Assembly: GCF_018343615.1 (NCBI RefSeq)
Contig: NZ_JAGYPI010000003.1
Coordinates: 186,001-250,000, forward strand
From: Bacillus sp. FJAT-49736
Lineage (GTDB): Bacteria; Bacillota; Bacilli; Bacillales; Bacillaceae_C
Length of the DNA: 64,000 bases
Direction of reading: 5' to 3'
The notes under the pieces are model-generated. The model was not told the DNA's origin and ran no database searches. It worked only from the letters and a program-made list of their open reading frames with translations. The position numbers were made by a program, and so were the translations under genes. Of this stretch, positions 42,790-49,910 are shown piece after piece (position 1 is the first letter of the stretch; every line of letters begins with the position of its first letter).

Positions 42790-43224
42790 ATGGATAATAT
42801 GTATGTGGCTACGCAGGAAATTCAAATTTCTTATGCCGATACAGATATGATGGGAGTAATCTATCACGGAAATTATGTCAAATGGCTGGAATTAGGGAGA
42901 ACGAAGCTGATTGAGGACATAGGCTATAATTATCTGGATATGGAAAAGGCAGGATATTATGCGCCGGTATATAATCTGGAAATTACATATGAAAAGCCTG
43001 TTAAACTTGGAGACAAAGTCTTTGTAAAGACATGGGTGGATGTGAACCAGGGATTAAAAACCGTCTATGGTTTCCAAATAATAAATGGGGACGGAGAAAC
43101 TTGTGCAAAGGGTACGACAACTCATATTGTTGTAAAAAAGGAAAGCGGTCAATTTAAACCTGTACAATTTAAAAAAGCTTTTCCGGAATGGTTTCAGAAG
43201 TATGAGGAAATTAAGCGGAAATAA
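42790..43224 (+). CDS. Acyl-CoA thioesterase, YbgC/4HBT type
   Basis: A 144-residue hotdog-fold thioesterase. The active-site segment [23 protein letters not shown] fits the 4-hydroxybenzoyl-CoA thioesterase/YbgC pattern with the catalytic Asp. A longer frame from 42691 exists, but AAAGGAAG eight bases before this ATG decides the start. The substrate is likely a short or medium acyl-CoA. The terminator behind it coincides with the broken end of the aldo/keto reductase pseudogene. Confidence 0.88.
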   Translation: MDNMYVATQEIQISYADTDMMGVIYHGNYVKWLELGRTKLIEDIGYNYLDMEKAGYYAPVYNLEITYEKPVKLGDKVFVKTWVDVNQGLKTVYGFQIINGDGETCAKGTTTHIVVKKESGQFKPVQFKKAFPEWFQKYEEIKRK

Positions 43225-43226
43225 AG

Positions 43227-43253
43227 AAAAGGTGACCAAATGGCCACCTTTTC
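43227..43253. terminator. Terminator of the thioesterase gene
   Basis: AAAGGTGACCA and TGGCCACCTTT pair (one mismatch) around a short loop, flanked by A and T residues. Confidence 0.75.
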
Positions 43254-43660
43254 AGCTTTATAAAGGGTTTCTAATGCACGCCATGTTTCTTTATATTTGC
43301 CTTCCACTGGCCAATGAATGAGATATAAGTCTAAATAATCTAATCCAAGTTTATCTAAGCTTCTTTCAAATGCTTTTAAAGTCGATTCATATCCTAAATC
43401 AGCATTCCACACTTGGATTTAACAAATAATTCCTCTCTTGAAAAGCCTGTTTCCTTTAAACCTTCTAATATTCCTTTACCTACACCAGACTCATTTTCGT
43501 AAATAGCCGCTGTATCGAGGCTGCGATAACCATGTTTTATCGCTGATTTTACTGCTTCGATAAGCTCTGGTCCTTCCTCCACTTTAAATACACCAAGTCC
43601 AAACCAGGGCATTTCCACTCCATTATGCAATGTTGTTGTGTCTTGTAAATTTTTAATCAT
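43240..43660 (-). pseudogene. Aldo/keto reductase pseudogene (frameshift and C-terminal truncation)
   Basis: The minus strand encodes the first half of an aldo/keto reductase: NGVEMPWFGLGVFKV, then HGYRSLDTAAIYENE with catalytic Asp and Tyr. At about 43408-43415 the frame breaks: AAGTGTGGAATGC reads as if one G was lost from AAGGTGTGGAATGC. The other frame continues with [34 protein letters not shown] up to [10 protein letters not shown] near residue 140. The rest of the usual 275 residues is missing, and the thioesterase terminator starts there. Start ATG 43660 has GGAGG upstream. Not functional. Confidence 0.85.
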
Positions 43661-43688
43661 TATATTTTCCTCCAATTAGGTTAAGTTT

Positions 43689-44891
43689 CTAAAAAGCAGT
43701 AGTTTTTAACTGCTCATCCTTTTTCTCAAGCTTTCTGCTCCATCCTGTCAAAAGGACAGCGAATAATACCATTAAGGCGCCGATCCATGTTGTATGAATC
43801 ATACCTATTGAATCAGTGATAAGGCCGCCGAGATAAGCGCCAATTGCAATTCCCGCATTAAAGGCAGCAATATTTATTGCTGATGCTACATCGACGGAAC
43901 CGGGGACAAATCGTTCTGCAAGCATAACAACATATACTTGAAGTCCAGGTACGTTCATAAAAGCCATCAATCCCATAAAAAATAAGGTGATTAAACCAGC
44001 AATTTTAAAAGGCGCAGTGAACATTAATAGGAATAAAACAACGGCTTGAACAATGAACATATAGAACAATGATTCTAATGGATTACGGTTAGATAATTTG
44101 CCTCCAATGATATTGCCGATTGCAATTGCTGCCCCGTATACCAATAAGATAATGGCAACAGAATTCATGCTAAACCCAGTTATTTGATGTAATAATGGAG
44201 ATAGGTAGGTGAAAACAACAAAAGTACCTCCATATCCTAGAGCAGTTATAGCAAAGACCAATAGTAACCTACCATTTTTAATGAGATTTAACTGGCTCCG
44301 AAAAGTAGTTCTCTCAGATTTTCTCAAGTCAGAGGGAACAAGTATGCTGTTTGAAATAAAGGCAATAATACCCACCATAACGATTAAAAGAAAAGCAAAT
44401 CTCCAACCTAATTGCTGACCGATAAATGTACCAAAAGGAACTCCTGTCACTGTTGCTACTGTTAGACCGGAAAACATAATTGAAATGGCACTTGCTCTCC
44501 GGTTTTCGGGAACGATATCGGCTGCGATGGTTGACCCAATGGACATAAAAACCCCATGTGAGAACGCAGAAATTACTCGTGCAATAAGTAATACTCCAAT
44601 ACTTCCAGCGCAGGCTGCAATACTGTTGCCTACGATAAAGATAATCATGATCCATAGTAATAGTGCTTTGCGTGACATCGCCGAGGTTAGGGATGTTAAG
44701 ATGGGAGCTCCAAATGTAACTCCAAGCGCATATAGTGAAACCGTTAATCCTGCAGTGGTCACGGATATCTTTAAATCGTGCGCTATCAACGGCAATAAAC
44801 CAACACTGATAAACTCGGTGGTTCCAATTGCAAATGCACTTACTGCTAATGCTAGTAATGCGAATGTACTTCGTCTTTTATTTACGGACAT
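43689..44891 (-). CDS. MFS drug/sugar efflux transporter (AraJ/YbcL-like)
   Basis: A 400-residue transporter with 12 predicted membrane segments and the DHA1-type start FAIGTTEFISVGLLPLIAHDL. The MSRKALLLW loop follows TM2, and GVPFGTFIGQQLGWRFAF is the antiporter motif C. GGAGGAGG before this ATG rules out a longer frame from 44966. It is divergent from an HxlR regulator with an inverted repeat between them, a typical inducible efflux pair. The substrate is unknown; relatives export chloramphenicol-like drugs, arabinose or purines. Confidence 0.88.
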   Translation of the reverse strand: MSVNKRRSTFALLALAVSAFAIGTTEFISVGLLPLIAHDLKISVTTAGLTVSLYALGVTFGAPILTSLTSAMSRKALLLWIMIIFIVGNSIAACAGSIGVLLIARVISAFSHGVFMSIGSTIAADIVPENRRASAISIMFSGLTVATVTGVPFGTFIGQQLGWRFAFLLIVMVGIIAFISNSILVPSDLRKSERTTFRSQLNLIKNGRLLLVFAITALGYGGTFVVFTYLSPLLHQITGFSMNSVAIILLVYGAAIAIGNIIGGKLSNRNPLESLFYMFIVQAVVLFLLMFTAPFKIAGLITLFFMGLMAFMNVPGLQVYVVMLAERFVPGSVDVASAINIAAFNAGIAIGAYLGGLITDSIGMIHTTWIGALMVLFAVLLTGWSRKLEKKDEQLKTTAF

Positions 44892-44998
44892 TTTCCTCCT
44901 CCTCGAGAATGTATTTTTAGAATGGTGTAAATGGATAAGAATAAAAGTAAACTTTTTCGCCGGCAAATGCTATTATGGGATATATAAAACAGTATGAG

Positions 44999-45010
44999 AA
45001 GTACGTACTT
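44999..45010. promoter_or_regulatory. 12-bp palindrome in the MFS/HxlR divergent promoter
   Basis: AAGTACGTACTT is a perfect palindrome centred in the region between the divergent genes. Candidate HxlR-family operator. Confidence 0.45.
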
Positions 45011-45037
45011 TAAAGTTATATAGATACCTGTAGGTTA

Positions 45038-45061
45038 TATAGGAACTAAAAAGTTCCTATA
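45038..45061. promoter_or_regulatory. Inverted repeat immediately upstream of hxlR-type gene
   Basis: TATAGGAACT and AGTTCCTATA form perfect 10-bp arms around AAAA. It lies seven bases before the ribosome site of the regulator, placed for autoregulation. Confidence 0.55.
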
Positions 45062-45079
45062 ACAAAAGGAGGAGAAAAT

Positions 45080-45460
45080 ATGTCAAAAAAGAAGTACAAC
45101 ATCGGGGTTGAAGCGACCTTAGAAGTTATAGGCGGAAAATGGAAATGTGTTATTCTATGTCACTTAACACATGGAAAAAAACGAACGAGTGAATTAAAAC
45201 GATTGATGCCGCATATTACTCAAAAAATGCTCACACAACAATTAAGAGAGCTAGAAGCAGATGGTGTCATTAATCGAATCATATATAATCAAATTCCTCC
45301 AAAAGTAGAATATGAATTAAGTGAGTATGGCTGGAGCTTGAAAAGCATCTTGGATTCGCTGTGTGCGTGGGGAGAAAATCATATTACAAAAGTATACGGT
45401 GATAAATTTGAAGTATTAGAAGAAAGTATTTTAAATGAAAATAAGGTGTCCCACCAATAA
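45080..45460 (+). CDS. HxlR-family transcriptional regulator
   Basis: A 126-residue winged-helix protein with the family pattern: VIGGKWKCVILCHLTHGKKRTSELKRLMPHITQKMLTQQLRELEADGVI and a conserved wing VEYELSEYG. No Cys near the N-terminus suggests a redox switch like YodB/HypR, apart from Cys in KWKCVILC. AAGGAGGAG precedes the ATG. Divergent from the MFS transporter, which it probably controls. Confidence 0.92.
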   Translation: MSKKKYNIGVEATLEVIGGKWKCVILCHLTHGKKRTSELKRLMPHITQKMLTQQLRELEADGVINRIIYNQIPPKVEYELSEYGWSLKSILDSLCAWGENHITKVYGDKFEVLEESILNENKVSHQ

Positions 45461-45475
45461 GTGGAACACCTTTAT
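45443..45475. terminator. Terminator between HxlR gene and GNAT gene
   Basis: AAGGTGTCCCAC and GTGGAACACCTT pair (one mismatch) around a 6-nt loop that overlaps the regulator stop codon. It can serve both converging genes. Confidence 0.8.
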
Positions 45476-45477
45476 AT

Positions 45478-45885
45478 TTAGTACTTTTTATACATTCCGA
45501 CAGACGATGGAGCTGTATAATCAAATCCAAATTGCTTATATAAATTATCTGCCGGCGAATCTGCAATTAAACTAACGTAGGACTGAGCAGGTGCATGCTT
45601 ATCCAAAAATTTTGTAATCTCCATCATAATTACTTTGCCCAGACCATTCCCCTGATAAGCAGGGTGGACTGCAATATCCACTATCTGATAGAAGCATCCT
45701 CCATCACCAATGATTCTTCCCATTCCGATTAAATTTTCATCTAATAGCAGCGTAACAACAAAAACGGAATTTTGTAAACCTGTTCTAGAAGCATCAATGT
45801 CTTTAGAACTTAGCCCAGCATTGATTCTCAGTACATTATATTCCTCTGGTGTAGGTGCTTCATACATTATTTTGTAATTTAACAT
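45478..45885 (-). CDS. GNAT-family N-acetyltransferase
   Basis: A 135-residue small acetyltransferase. The acetyl-CoA segment is VDIAVHPAYQGNGLGKVIM, followed by SLIADSPADNLYKQFGFDY, with a C-terminal MYKKY. AAGGGG precedes the ATG by eight bases. It resembles small aralkylamine/AANAT-type YitI-like proteins. Substrate unknown. Confidence 0.88.
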   Translation of the reverse strand: MLNYKIMYEAPTPEEYNVLRINAGLSSKDIDASRTGLQNSVFVVTLLLDENLIGMGRIIGDGGCFYQIVDIAVHPAYQGNGLGKVIMMEITKFLDKHAPAQSYVSLIADSPADNLYKQFGFDYTAPSSVGMYKKY

Positions 45886-45921
45886 TGGTGTAACCCCTTT
45901 TTGATTTTCATTTTAACCCAT

Positions 45922-45950
45922 AAAAAAAATTCCGGCTATAAAAGCCGGAA
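45922..45950 (-). terminator. Strong minus-strand terminator
   Basis: TTCCGGCT and AGCCGGAA form a perfect 8-bp stem, followed on the minus strand by eight T residues. It lies just outside the GNAT start codon and ends a minus-strand transcript coming from the structured region at 45954-46064. Confidence 0.85.
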
Positions 45951-45953
45951 CAA

Positions 45954-46064
45954 GGATTAGGGTATTTAAATAAGGGGGTTACTTGATAATGGAGGGGACC
46001 ATATCAAGTAGGAAAATTACTAGCTTGTCCTATTAACAATTACATCTTAACCCCCAATCCCTAA
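45954..46064 (-). ncRNA. Candidate structured RNA (nested inverted repeats before a terminator)
   Basis: Nested complementary arms: TTAGGG (45957-45962) with CCCTAA (46059-46064), GGGGGTTA (45974-45981) with TAACCCCC (46048-46055), and an inner perfect hairpin ACTTGATA (45981-45988) with TATCAAGT (46002-46009). On the minus strand it runs straight into the strong terminator at 45922-45950, and no frame covers it. A TTGTGT ... TAATTT promoter-like pair lies upstream on that strand. It could be a small RNA or the remnant of a mobile repeat. Confidence 0.4.
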
Positions 46065-46130
46065 AAAAACATGAAAATTAAATGAGAATATCATGAGACA
46101 CAAAATCGTCACATTTATATCATTTAAAAA

Positions 46131-46148
46131 GGCACTAAAAAGGTGCAG
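46131..46148 (-). terminator. Weak terminator after the 39-aa membrane protein gene
   Basis: On the minus strand GCAC and GTGC pair around a 7-nt loop and CTTTTT follows. It is short but well placed, 46 bp past the stop codon. Confidence 0.4.
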
Positions 46149-46193
46149 AGGTTAAAATATACCGGACCAGGGAGGCGGGGGTGGTTGAGTAAC

Positions 46194-46313
46194 TCAGTAA
46201 TCATAAGGATTTTTCTGTAAATCTTTATTTGCTTGCCTAGTTGTATTAGATGAAACCCTAAAGAAAATAAGGGGAAAGATAATGACAATCGCAAGAACTA
46301 TATAAATCCACAT
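46194..46313 (-). CDS. Small single-pass membrane protein (39 aa)
   Basis: ATG preceded by AAGGTGGG, 39 codons. Residues 2-19 (WIYIVLAIVIIFPLIFFR) form a membrane helix, and the rest is a polar tail ending NPYDY. It is the second of two small membrane protein genes on this strand. No family recognised; the good ribosome site is the main support. Confidence 0.65.
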   Translation of the reverse strand: MWIYIVLAIVIIFPLIFFRVSSNTTRQANKDLQKNPYDY

Positions 46314-46395
46314 ATTGTTCCCACCTTAAGGTTATTACTATTAGTTAATGCAATTTCAAATACAGATGAAAGAAAAATCCATATACTTAAGAAAA

Positions 46396-46569
46396 TTAAA
46401 GCCTAGGTACTTCACCTACTGTGTTAGTAACTACTATACTTACCCCGTTTTCCTCACTTTTTTTTAGTTGATCAATATGTGACATCCAATACAATGCAGT
46501 AAATAAGCCGCCTAAAATAAACAGAATGGAAATAAGAAAAAATATAATTTGCTTTTTATTTTTCTTCAT
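46396..46569 (-). CDS. Small single-pass membrane protein (57 aa)
   Basis: ATG preceded by AAAGGAG eight bases upstream. A basic start (KKNKKQ), one hydrophobic helix at residues 8-28 (IIFFLISILFILGGLFTALY) and a 29-residue outside tail with a charged stretch, ending VGEVPRL. It is 82 bp upstream of the 39-aa gene on the same strand and divergent from the epimerase gene. Function unknown. Confidence 0.7.
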   Translation of the reverse strand: MKKNKKQIIFFLISILFILGGLFTALYWMSHIDQLKKSEENGVSIVVTNTVGEVPRL

Positions 46570-46661
46570 TTGGAATCTCCTTTATAACGAATGCAATCTT
46601 TTATTAATATATGACATAATAGATGTTGGAATCAATAACCTCGCTAAAGGAGATTACAATC

Positions 46662-47525
46662 ATGTACAATATCAAACAATATGTGAATGAAGGTTTAAAA
46701 GTGTATGAATTAAGTGATGAGGACTCCAAATCTTATATTAAAGTAGTTCCCGAACGAGGTGCAATAATCACGGAATTAGTAATAGACGGTAAAGACATCC
46801 TTTATCTCAATAAGGAAACATTAATTAATAGAGAGGCAAATATAAGAGGTGGAATCCCAATTTTATTCCCAATCAGCGGCCAACTGGAAAATGGTGAATA
46901 TGAATTGAATAGCAGAAGATATCAAATGAAAAATCATGGATTTGCCAGAAATCTCCCATGGGAGGTAGTGGAAACAAATAAGGATAAGGAGCTTTCCATG
47001 AAACTATGCTTAAGGAGTAATGAGGAAACAAAAAAAGTTTATCCTTTTGAATTTGAAGTTATTTATAAATATATTCTAAAAAAGAATACATTAATTATCG
47101 AACAAGAATATAAAAATCTTTCGGATGAAGAAATGCCATTTTACTCTGGTTTTCATCCATATTTTAAGACATCTCAGAAAGCATTAACGATTGATTCGGA
47201 TGCAAAAGCCTACTTAGACTATAACGATCTAGAAGAAAAACCATTTAGGGGAATAATCGATTTAACAGACAAAAAAGAATCCCTGATGCTTTTGGACACT
47301 AAAAAAACCGAAATAGCATTCAATCTTCAAGAGGCAGGCAAAAGGATTTCATTGGAATATGGCGATGAATTTAAGTATGTGGTTTGCTGGACAGAAGAAG
47401 GAAAGGAATTTGTTTGCGTCGAACCGTGGATGGCTAGATCAGGGGAATTGAACCGACAAGAGGAATTAGTATATTTAAAACCAGCTGAATCATTAACTAC
47501 TTTTTTTCAAATTATGGCAGAATAA
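46662..47525 (+). CDS. Aldose 1-epimerase-family protein
   Basis: A 287-residue protein of the galactose mutarotase/YeaD superfamily. GIPILFPISGQ near residue 60, the MKNHGFARNLPWEV motif with the conserved His, PFYSGFHPYF with the second His, and the catalytic Glu in VCVEPWM are visible. These features match glucose-6-phosphate 1-epimerase-like and uncharacterised mutarotases. AAAGGAG seven to eight bases before this ATG makes it the start rather than the ATG at 46623. Monocistronic; sugar unknown. Confidence 0.88.
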   Translation: MYNIKQYVNEGLKVYELSDEDSKSYIKVVPERGAIITELVIDGKDILYLNKETLINREANIRGGIPILFPISGQLENGEYELNSRRYQMKNHGFARNLPWEVVETNKDKELSMKLCLRSNEETKKVYPFEFEVIYKYILKKNTLIIEQEYKNLSDEEMPFYSGFHPYFKTSQKALTIDSDAKAYLDYNDLEEKPFRGIIDLTDKKESLMLLDTKKTEIAFNLQEAGKRISLEYGDEFKYVVCWTEEGKEFVCVEPWMARSGELNRQEELVYLKPAESLTTFFQIMAE

Positions 47526-47550
47526 AAGACAAGGGAAACCCTTGTCTTTT
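47524..47550. terminator. Terminator after the aldose-epimerase gene
   Basis: AAAAGACAAGGG and CCCTTGTCTTTT pair perfectly over 12 bp around AAA. Flanking bases allow use in both directions. Confidence 0.9.
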
Positions 47551-47558
47551 ATTCTTGA

Positions 47559-47681
47559 GGCTGTTTTCGTATATTTTTATAAATCCTAATATAGACTTAG
47601 ACAGTTATTCATTCATAACCAAAGAAGGGTGGCTTTTTAAGATTTTCGTTTAAAAAAGCAGTAAAGCTTAAGAAAAGAGCC
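47559..47681 (-). repeat. Dispersed intergenic repeat, copy G (inverted orientation)
   Basis: Read on the minus strand it starts GGCTCTTTTCTTAAGC and ends GAAAACAGCC, including CTAAGTCTATATTAGGATTT as in copy C2. The central TAAGAAAAGATGCCCC part is diverged. Confidence 0.65.
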
Positions 47682-47685
47682 ATTC

Positions 47686-48507
47686 TTAAAAAGGAAAAAA
47701 GTAAACCGGATAATGTTCCAATTTTTCAAAACCAAGTTTTTCTGCAATTGCAATGGAATCCCTGCGGAACGACTCTGTTGTCCAATGGGGATTTCCACCT
47801 ATTGCTATACAGTCTTGAATAAAGGATGCAGCCATTAAAGTTGCAAGACCCTTCCCGCGATGTTCCGTTTGATAAGTATTAATACCGATTTCGTATTCAT
47901 TTTCACTGACAAATACAGAAATGCAAGTTCCTATTACTTCATTATTGTTAAGAACACAATAACCAATCCCATTATCCAAAAAAGATTGTAGTGAATCCCA
48001 AAACTTTAGAATCTCATTTTTTATGATATTAGATAAGTCTTTTTGTATGACGGACAAATCAATTTTCCTCAAAGAATATCCAGATGGTGCTGTCTTTCTT
48101 AAAGAAAGTTTATGGAATTGGTCCTTATGAAAGGTAAATGGAACGCGTTCTCCCTGCTGCAAATTTGTTTTTTTGAAAATAGATGGTAATACAGGTGCCC
48201 ACTCATTATGTGGGTAAAGCTCCAAATTGAAATAATCCTCTCCTAATTGAATGGCAGCAGGTATAATGATATCGATAATATACTTTTCTAATGAATGTTG
48301 AAAAATAATATCTTGACTATCTCCTGCTAAGTAAAACATTTCATTAATAGCCCAAACTAATACAGCTGTTGGATTTTCTATGTTATTTACAAAAATTCTT
48401 CCTCGGTTCATTCCATTTATCACACCATTAATAACAGGGTGATACTGTTCGTTTTGAAATATTCTCTTAACCTTATTAAAATCTTCGTACGATAATTCAT
48501 ATATCAT
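47686..48507 (-). CDS. GNAT acetyltransferase (two-domain, GNAT_acetyltran type)
   Basis: A 273-residue protein. Residues 1-130 match the N-terminal domain of the PF12746-like GNAT proteins (NPTAVLVWAINEMFYLAGD, DYFNLELYP), and the C-terminal half carries the acetyl-CoA loop TEHRGKGLATLMAASFI followed by WTTESFRRDSIAIAEKLGFE. GAGGG lies before the ATG. Dispersed repeat copy G abuts its stop codon. Substrate unknown. Confidence 0.85.
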   Translation of the reverse strand: MIYELSYEDFNKVKRIFQNEQYHPVINGVINGMNRGRIFVNNIENPTAVLVWAINEMFYLAGDSQDIIFQHSLEKYIIDIIIPAAIQLGEDYFNLELYPHNEWAPVLPSIFKKTNLQQGERVPFTFHKDQFHKLSLRKTAPSGYSLRKIDLSVIQKDLSNIIKNEILKFWDSLQSFLDNGIGYCVLNNNEVIGTCISVFVSENEYEIGINTYQTEHRGKGLATLMAASFIQDCIAIGGNPHWTTESFRRDSIAIAEKLGFEKLEHYPVYFFPF

Positions 48508-48662
48508 ATATTTTCCCTCTTTTCTGTATTTTGTTTGTTAGTGAGAACAATTAATACAGAAATGCTGATAAACAACGTAACAATATACAAGCTCCTTCAT
48601 CGGTAAATAACAAAATTATAACAAATAGTAATGTAAATTAATAGTTTAAAAAATTCTGTTCA

Positions 48663-48691
48663 TTTGTCGAAATATACGGGTTATTGGCGAA
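48663..48691 (+). promoter_or_regulatory. Two Spo0A-box-like words
   Basis: TTTGTCGAA at 48663-48671 (exact consensus) and TTGGCGAA at 48684-48691 (one change, allowed by TGNCGAA) lie 21 bp apart, about 75-100 bp upstream of the hypothetical gene at 48765. Confidence 0.35.
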
Positions 48692-48764
48692 AAATATTGA
48701 TATGAGTTATATAAAAATGATATGTTTATGAAAGGATTGATAGTTATGGAAGGGTTCGCAAAAA

Positions 48765-49049
48765 ATGATATTAGACAGAAAATCAGAAAAATATAGTTAT
48801 AATCAAATTAAAGAAAAATTAAAATCATATATATTTCCGGCAAATAGTTTAAACTTTATAGTAGACCGAAAGCTGCAAGTGAAGATGTCTGGAAATCAAA
48901 TTGTAGAATACATTCTTGCCAATTTACAGAGAAGACAAATTCTTGAACTCATAGAAATGCTAGAAATTATAAAAAATCGCAATTCCAATATTATTAATTA
49001 TCTTGAATATATTTTAAATGGAATCAACCAACATAAAGAAAGAAATTAA
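48765..49049 (+). CDS. Hypothetical protein upstream of DUF2294 gene
   Basis: A 94-residue, mostly helical, basic protein with no signal or membrane segment (IKEKLKSYIFPANSLNFIV, then RRQILELIEMLEIIKN). GGAAGGG is 11 bases before the ATG. A 16-codon frame with its own ATG overlaps the start out of frame. It is followed after 49 bp by the DUF2294 gene. No family recognised; Spo0A-like boxes upstream hint at growth-phase control. Confidence 0.6.
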   Translation: MILDRKSEKYSYNQIKEKLKSYIFPANSLNFIVDRKLQVKMSGNQIVEYILANLQRRQILELIEMLEIIKNRNSNIINYLEYILNGINQHKERN

Positions 49050-49098
49050 AATGTAATGGTTAACCTAAAAATTTGCGACTAGGAGGATCCATTAATAA

Positions 49099-49476
49099 AT
49101 GAGTATGTCAAAAGGTTTTATTGAGTCGGAAATAAGTAAAGCAATTACTCAATGGGAAAAGGACTACCTTGGCCGCGGATCCATATCCGTTAAAACAGAT
49201 ATATTACGGGATATGATCATAATAAATTTACAAGGAATTTTAACACCAGCTGAATATTCCGTTTGTGAAACTAAAGATGGGATGTTGACTATTAAGAAAA
49301 CACGCTCTGAGCTAGTGGAATCAGGGATAGAGGATCTTAAGGCAATTATTTTAAAGATTACTGGTGAGAAAGTAAAAGGATTCCATACGGATATAAGCTC
49401 CCGCACCGGAGAACGACTAATGGTATTTAAATTATTTAATGATTTTGAAAAAACGTTGTATATAAAACAGCAATAA
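49099..49476 (+). CDS. DUF2294-family protein (YbcI-like)
   Basis: A 125-residue soluble protein with the DUF2294 pattern: EISKAITQWEKDYLGRGS, VKTDILRDMIIINLQGILTPAE, a central Arg-rich segment and GFHTDISSRTGERLMVFKL. B. subtilis YbcI belongs to this family and lies in the ybc cluster with the DabA homolog YbcC, so its position 430 bp before dabBA repeats a known association. AGGAGG lies 11 bases before the ATG. Molecular role not known to me; a regulatory or accessory role in bicarbonate uptake is inferred. Confidence 0.82.
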   Translation: MSMSKGFIESEISKAITQWEKDYLGRGSISVKTDILRDMIIINLQGILTPAEYSVCETKDGMLTIKKTRSELVESGIEDLKAIILKITGEKVKGFHTDISSRTGERLMVFKLFNDFEKTLYIKQQ

Positions 49477-49910
49477 AACCAAATTAAGTCTTAATTGTTG
49501 ACAAATGTATATGATATGGAATACGCTTATAAGTAAGTAAATATTTCGCGGTATTTTTTTGAAATAGACTTTAGCATTCTCTTAATATATAATATTGATG
49601 GAATGAAAAAGTTTCTAATCTTAGAATAACATAAACTGGTAATTTTCCTAATATAAGTAATTAGATTAGGGATTATACCATTTTTTTCTTTAAATACAAT
49701 AATTAATTCTTGTTCATAAAAGGTAGCTCTTCAAAAAACGTCTTGTTAGTTGAATGGAAACCGACAATTTGCAAAATACCAATGATTCTAATTATCATTG
49801 CTGTTTTGAAATTGTCGGTTTTTTTATTTAATAAGTATTATTTTATATATTAATGAACGTATTTAAAAGGGATTATATATGTAAAGGTTATTTTCACGGA
49901 GGAGTTTTTG
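49477..49910 (+). promoter_or_regulatory. 434-bp dabBA leader region with promoter-like and structured elements
   Basis: TTGACA at 49498-49503 lies 18 bp before TACGCT, a fair sigma-A promoter. Downstream are a hairpin CCTAAT ... ATTAGG (49648-49671) and the very long terminator hairpin at 49758-49826. If the promoter drives dabBA, its transcript has a leader of about 370 nt that must pass the terminator. The region has no open frame of note. Confidence 0.4.
49758..49826 (+). terminator. Long hairpin terminator upstream of dabB (attenuator candidate)
   Basis: AAACCGACAATTT pairs with AAATTGTCGGTTT (13 bp), then CAAAA with TTTTG and CAATGAT with ATCATTG continue the stem, and TTTTTT follows. 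It lies 85 bp before the dabB start. It is either the delayed end of the DUF2294 transcript or a regulated terminator. Confidence 0.8.

Noticed and set aside
44485-44997. 170-codon plus-strand frame opposite the MFS transporter
   Set aside because: Antisense shadow of a gene with clear transporter motifs; no ribosome site and no domain recognised.
48745-48800. 16-codon frame (MEGFAKNDIRQKIRKI) overlapping the start of the 48765 gene
   Set aside because: It has a fair upstream site but is short and out of frame; it might act in translational coupling, but nothing beyond position supports it.
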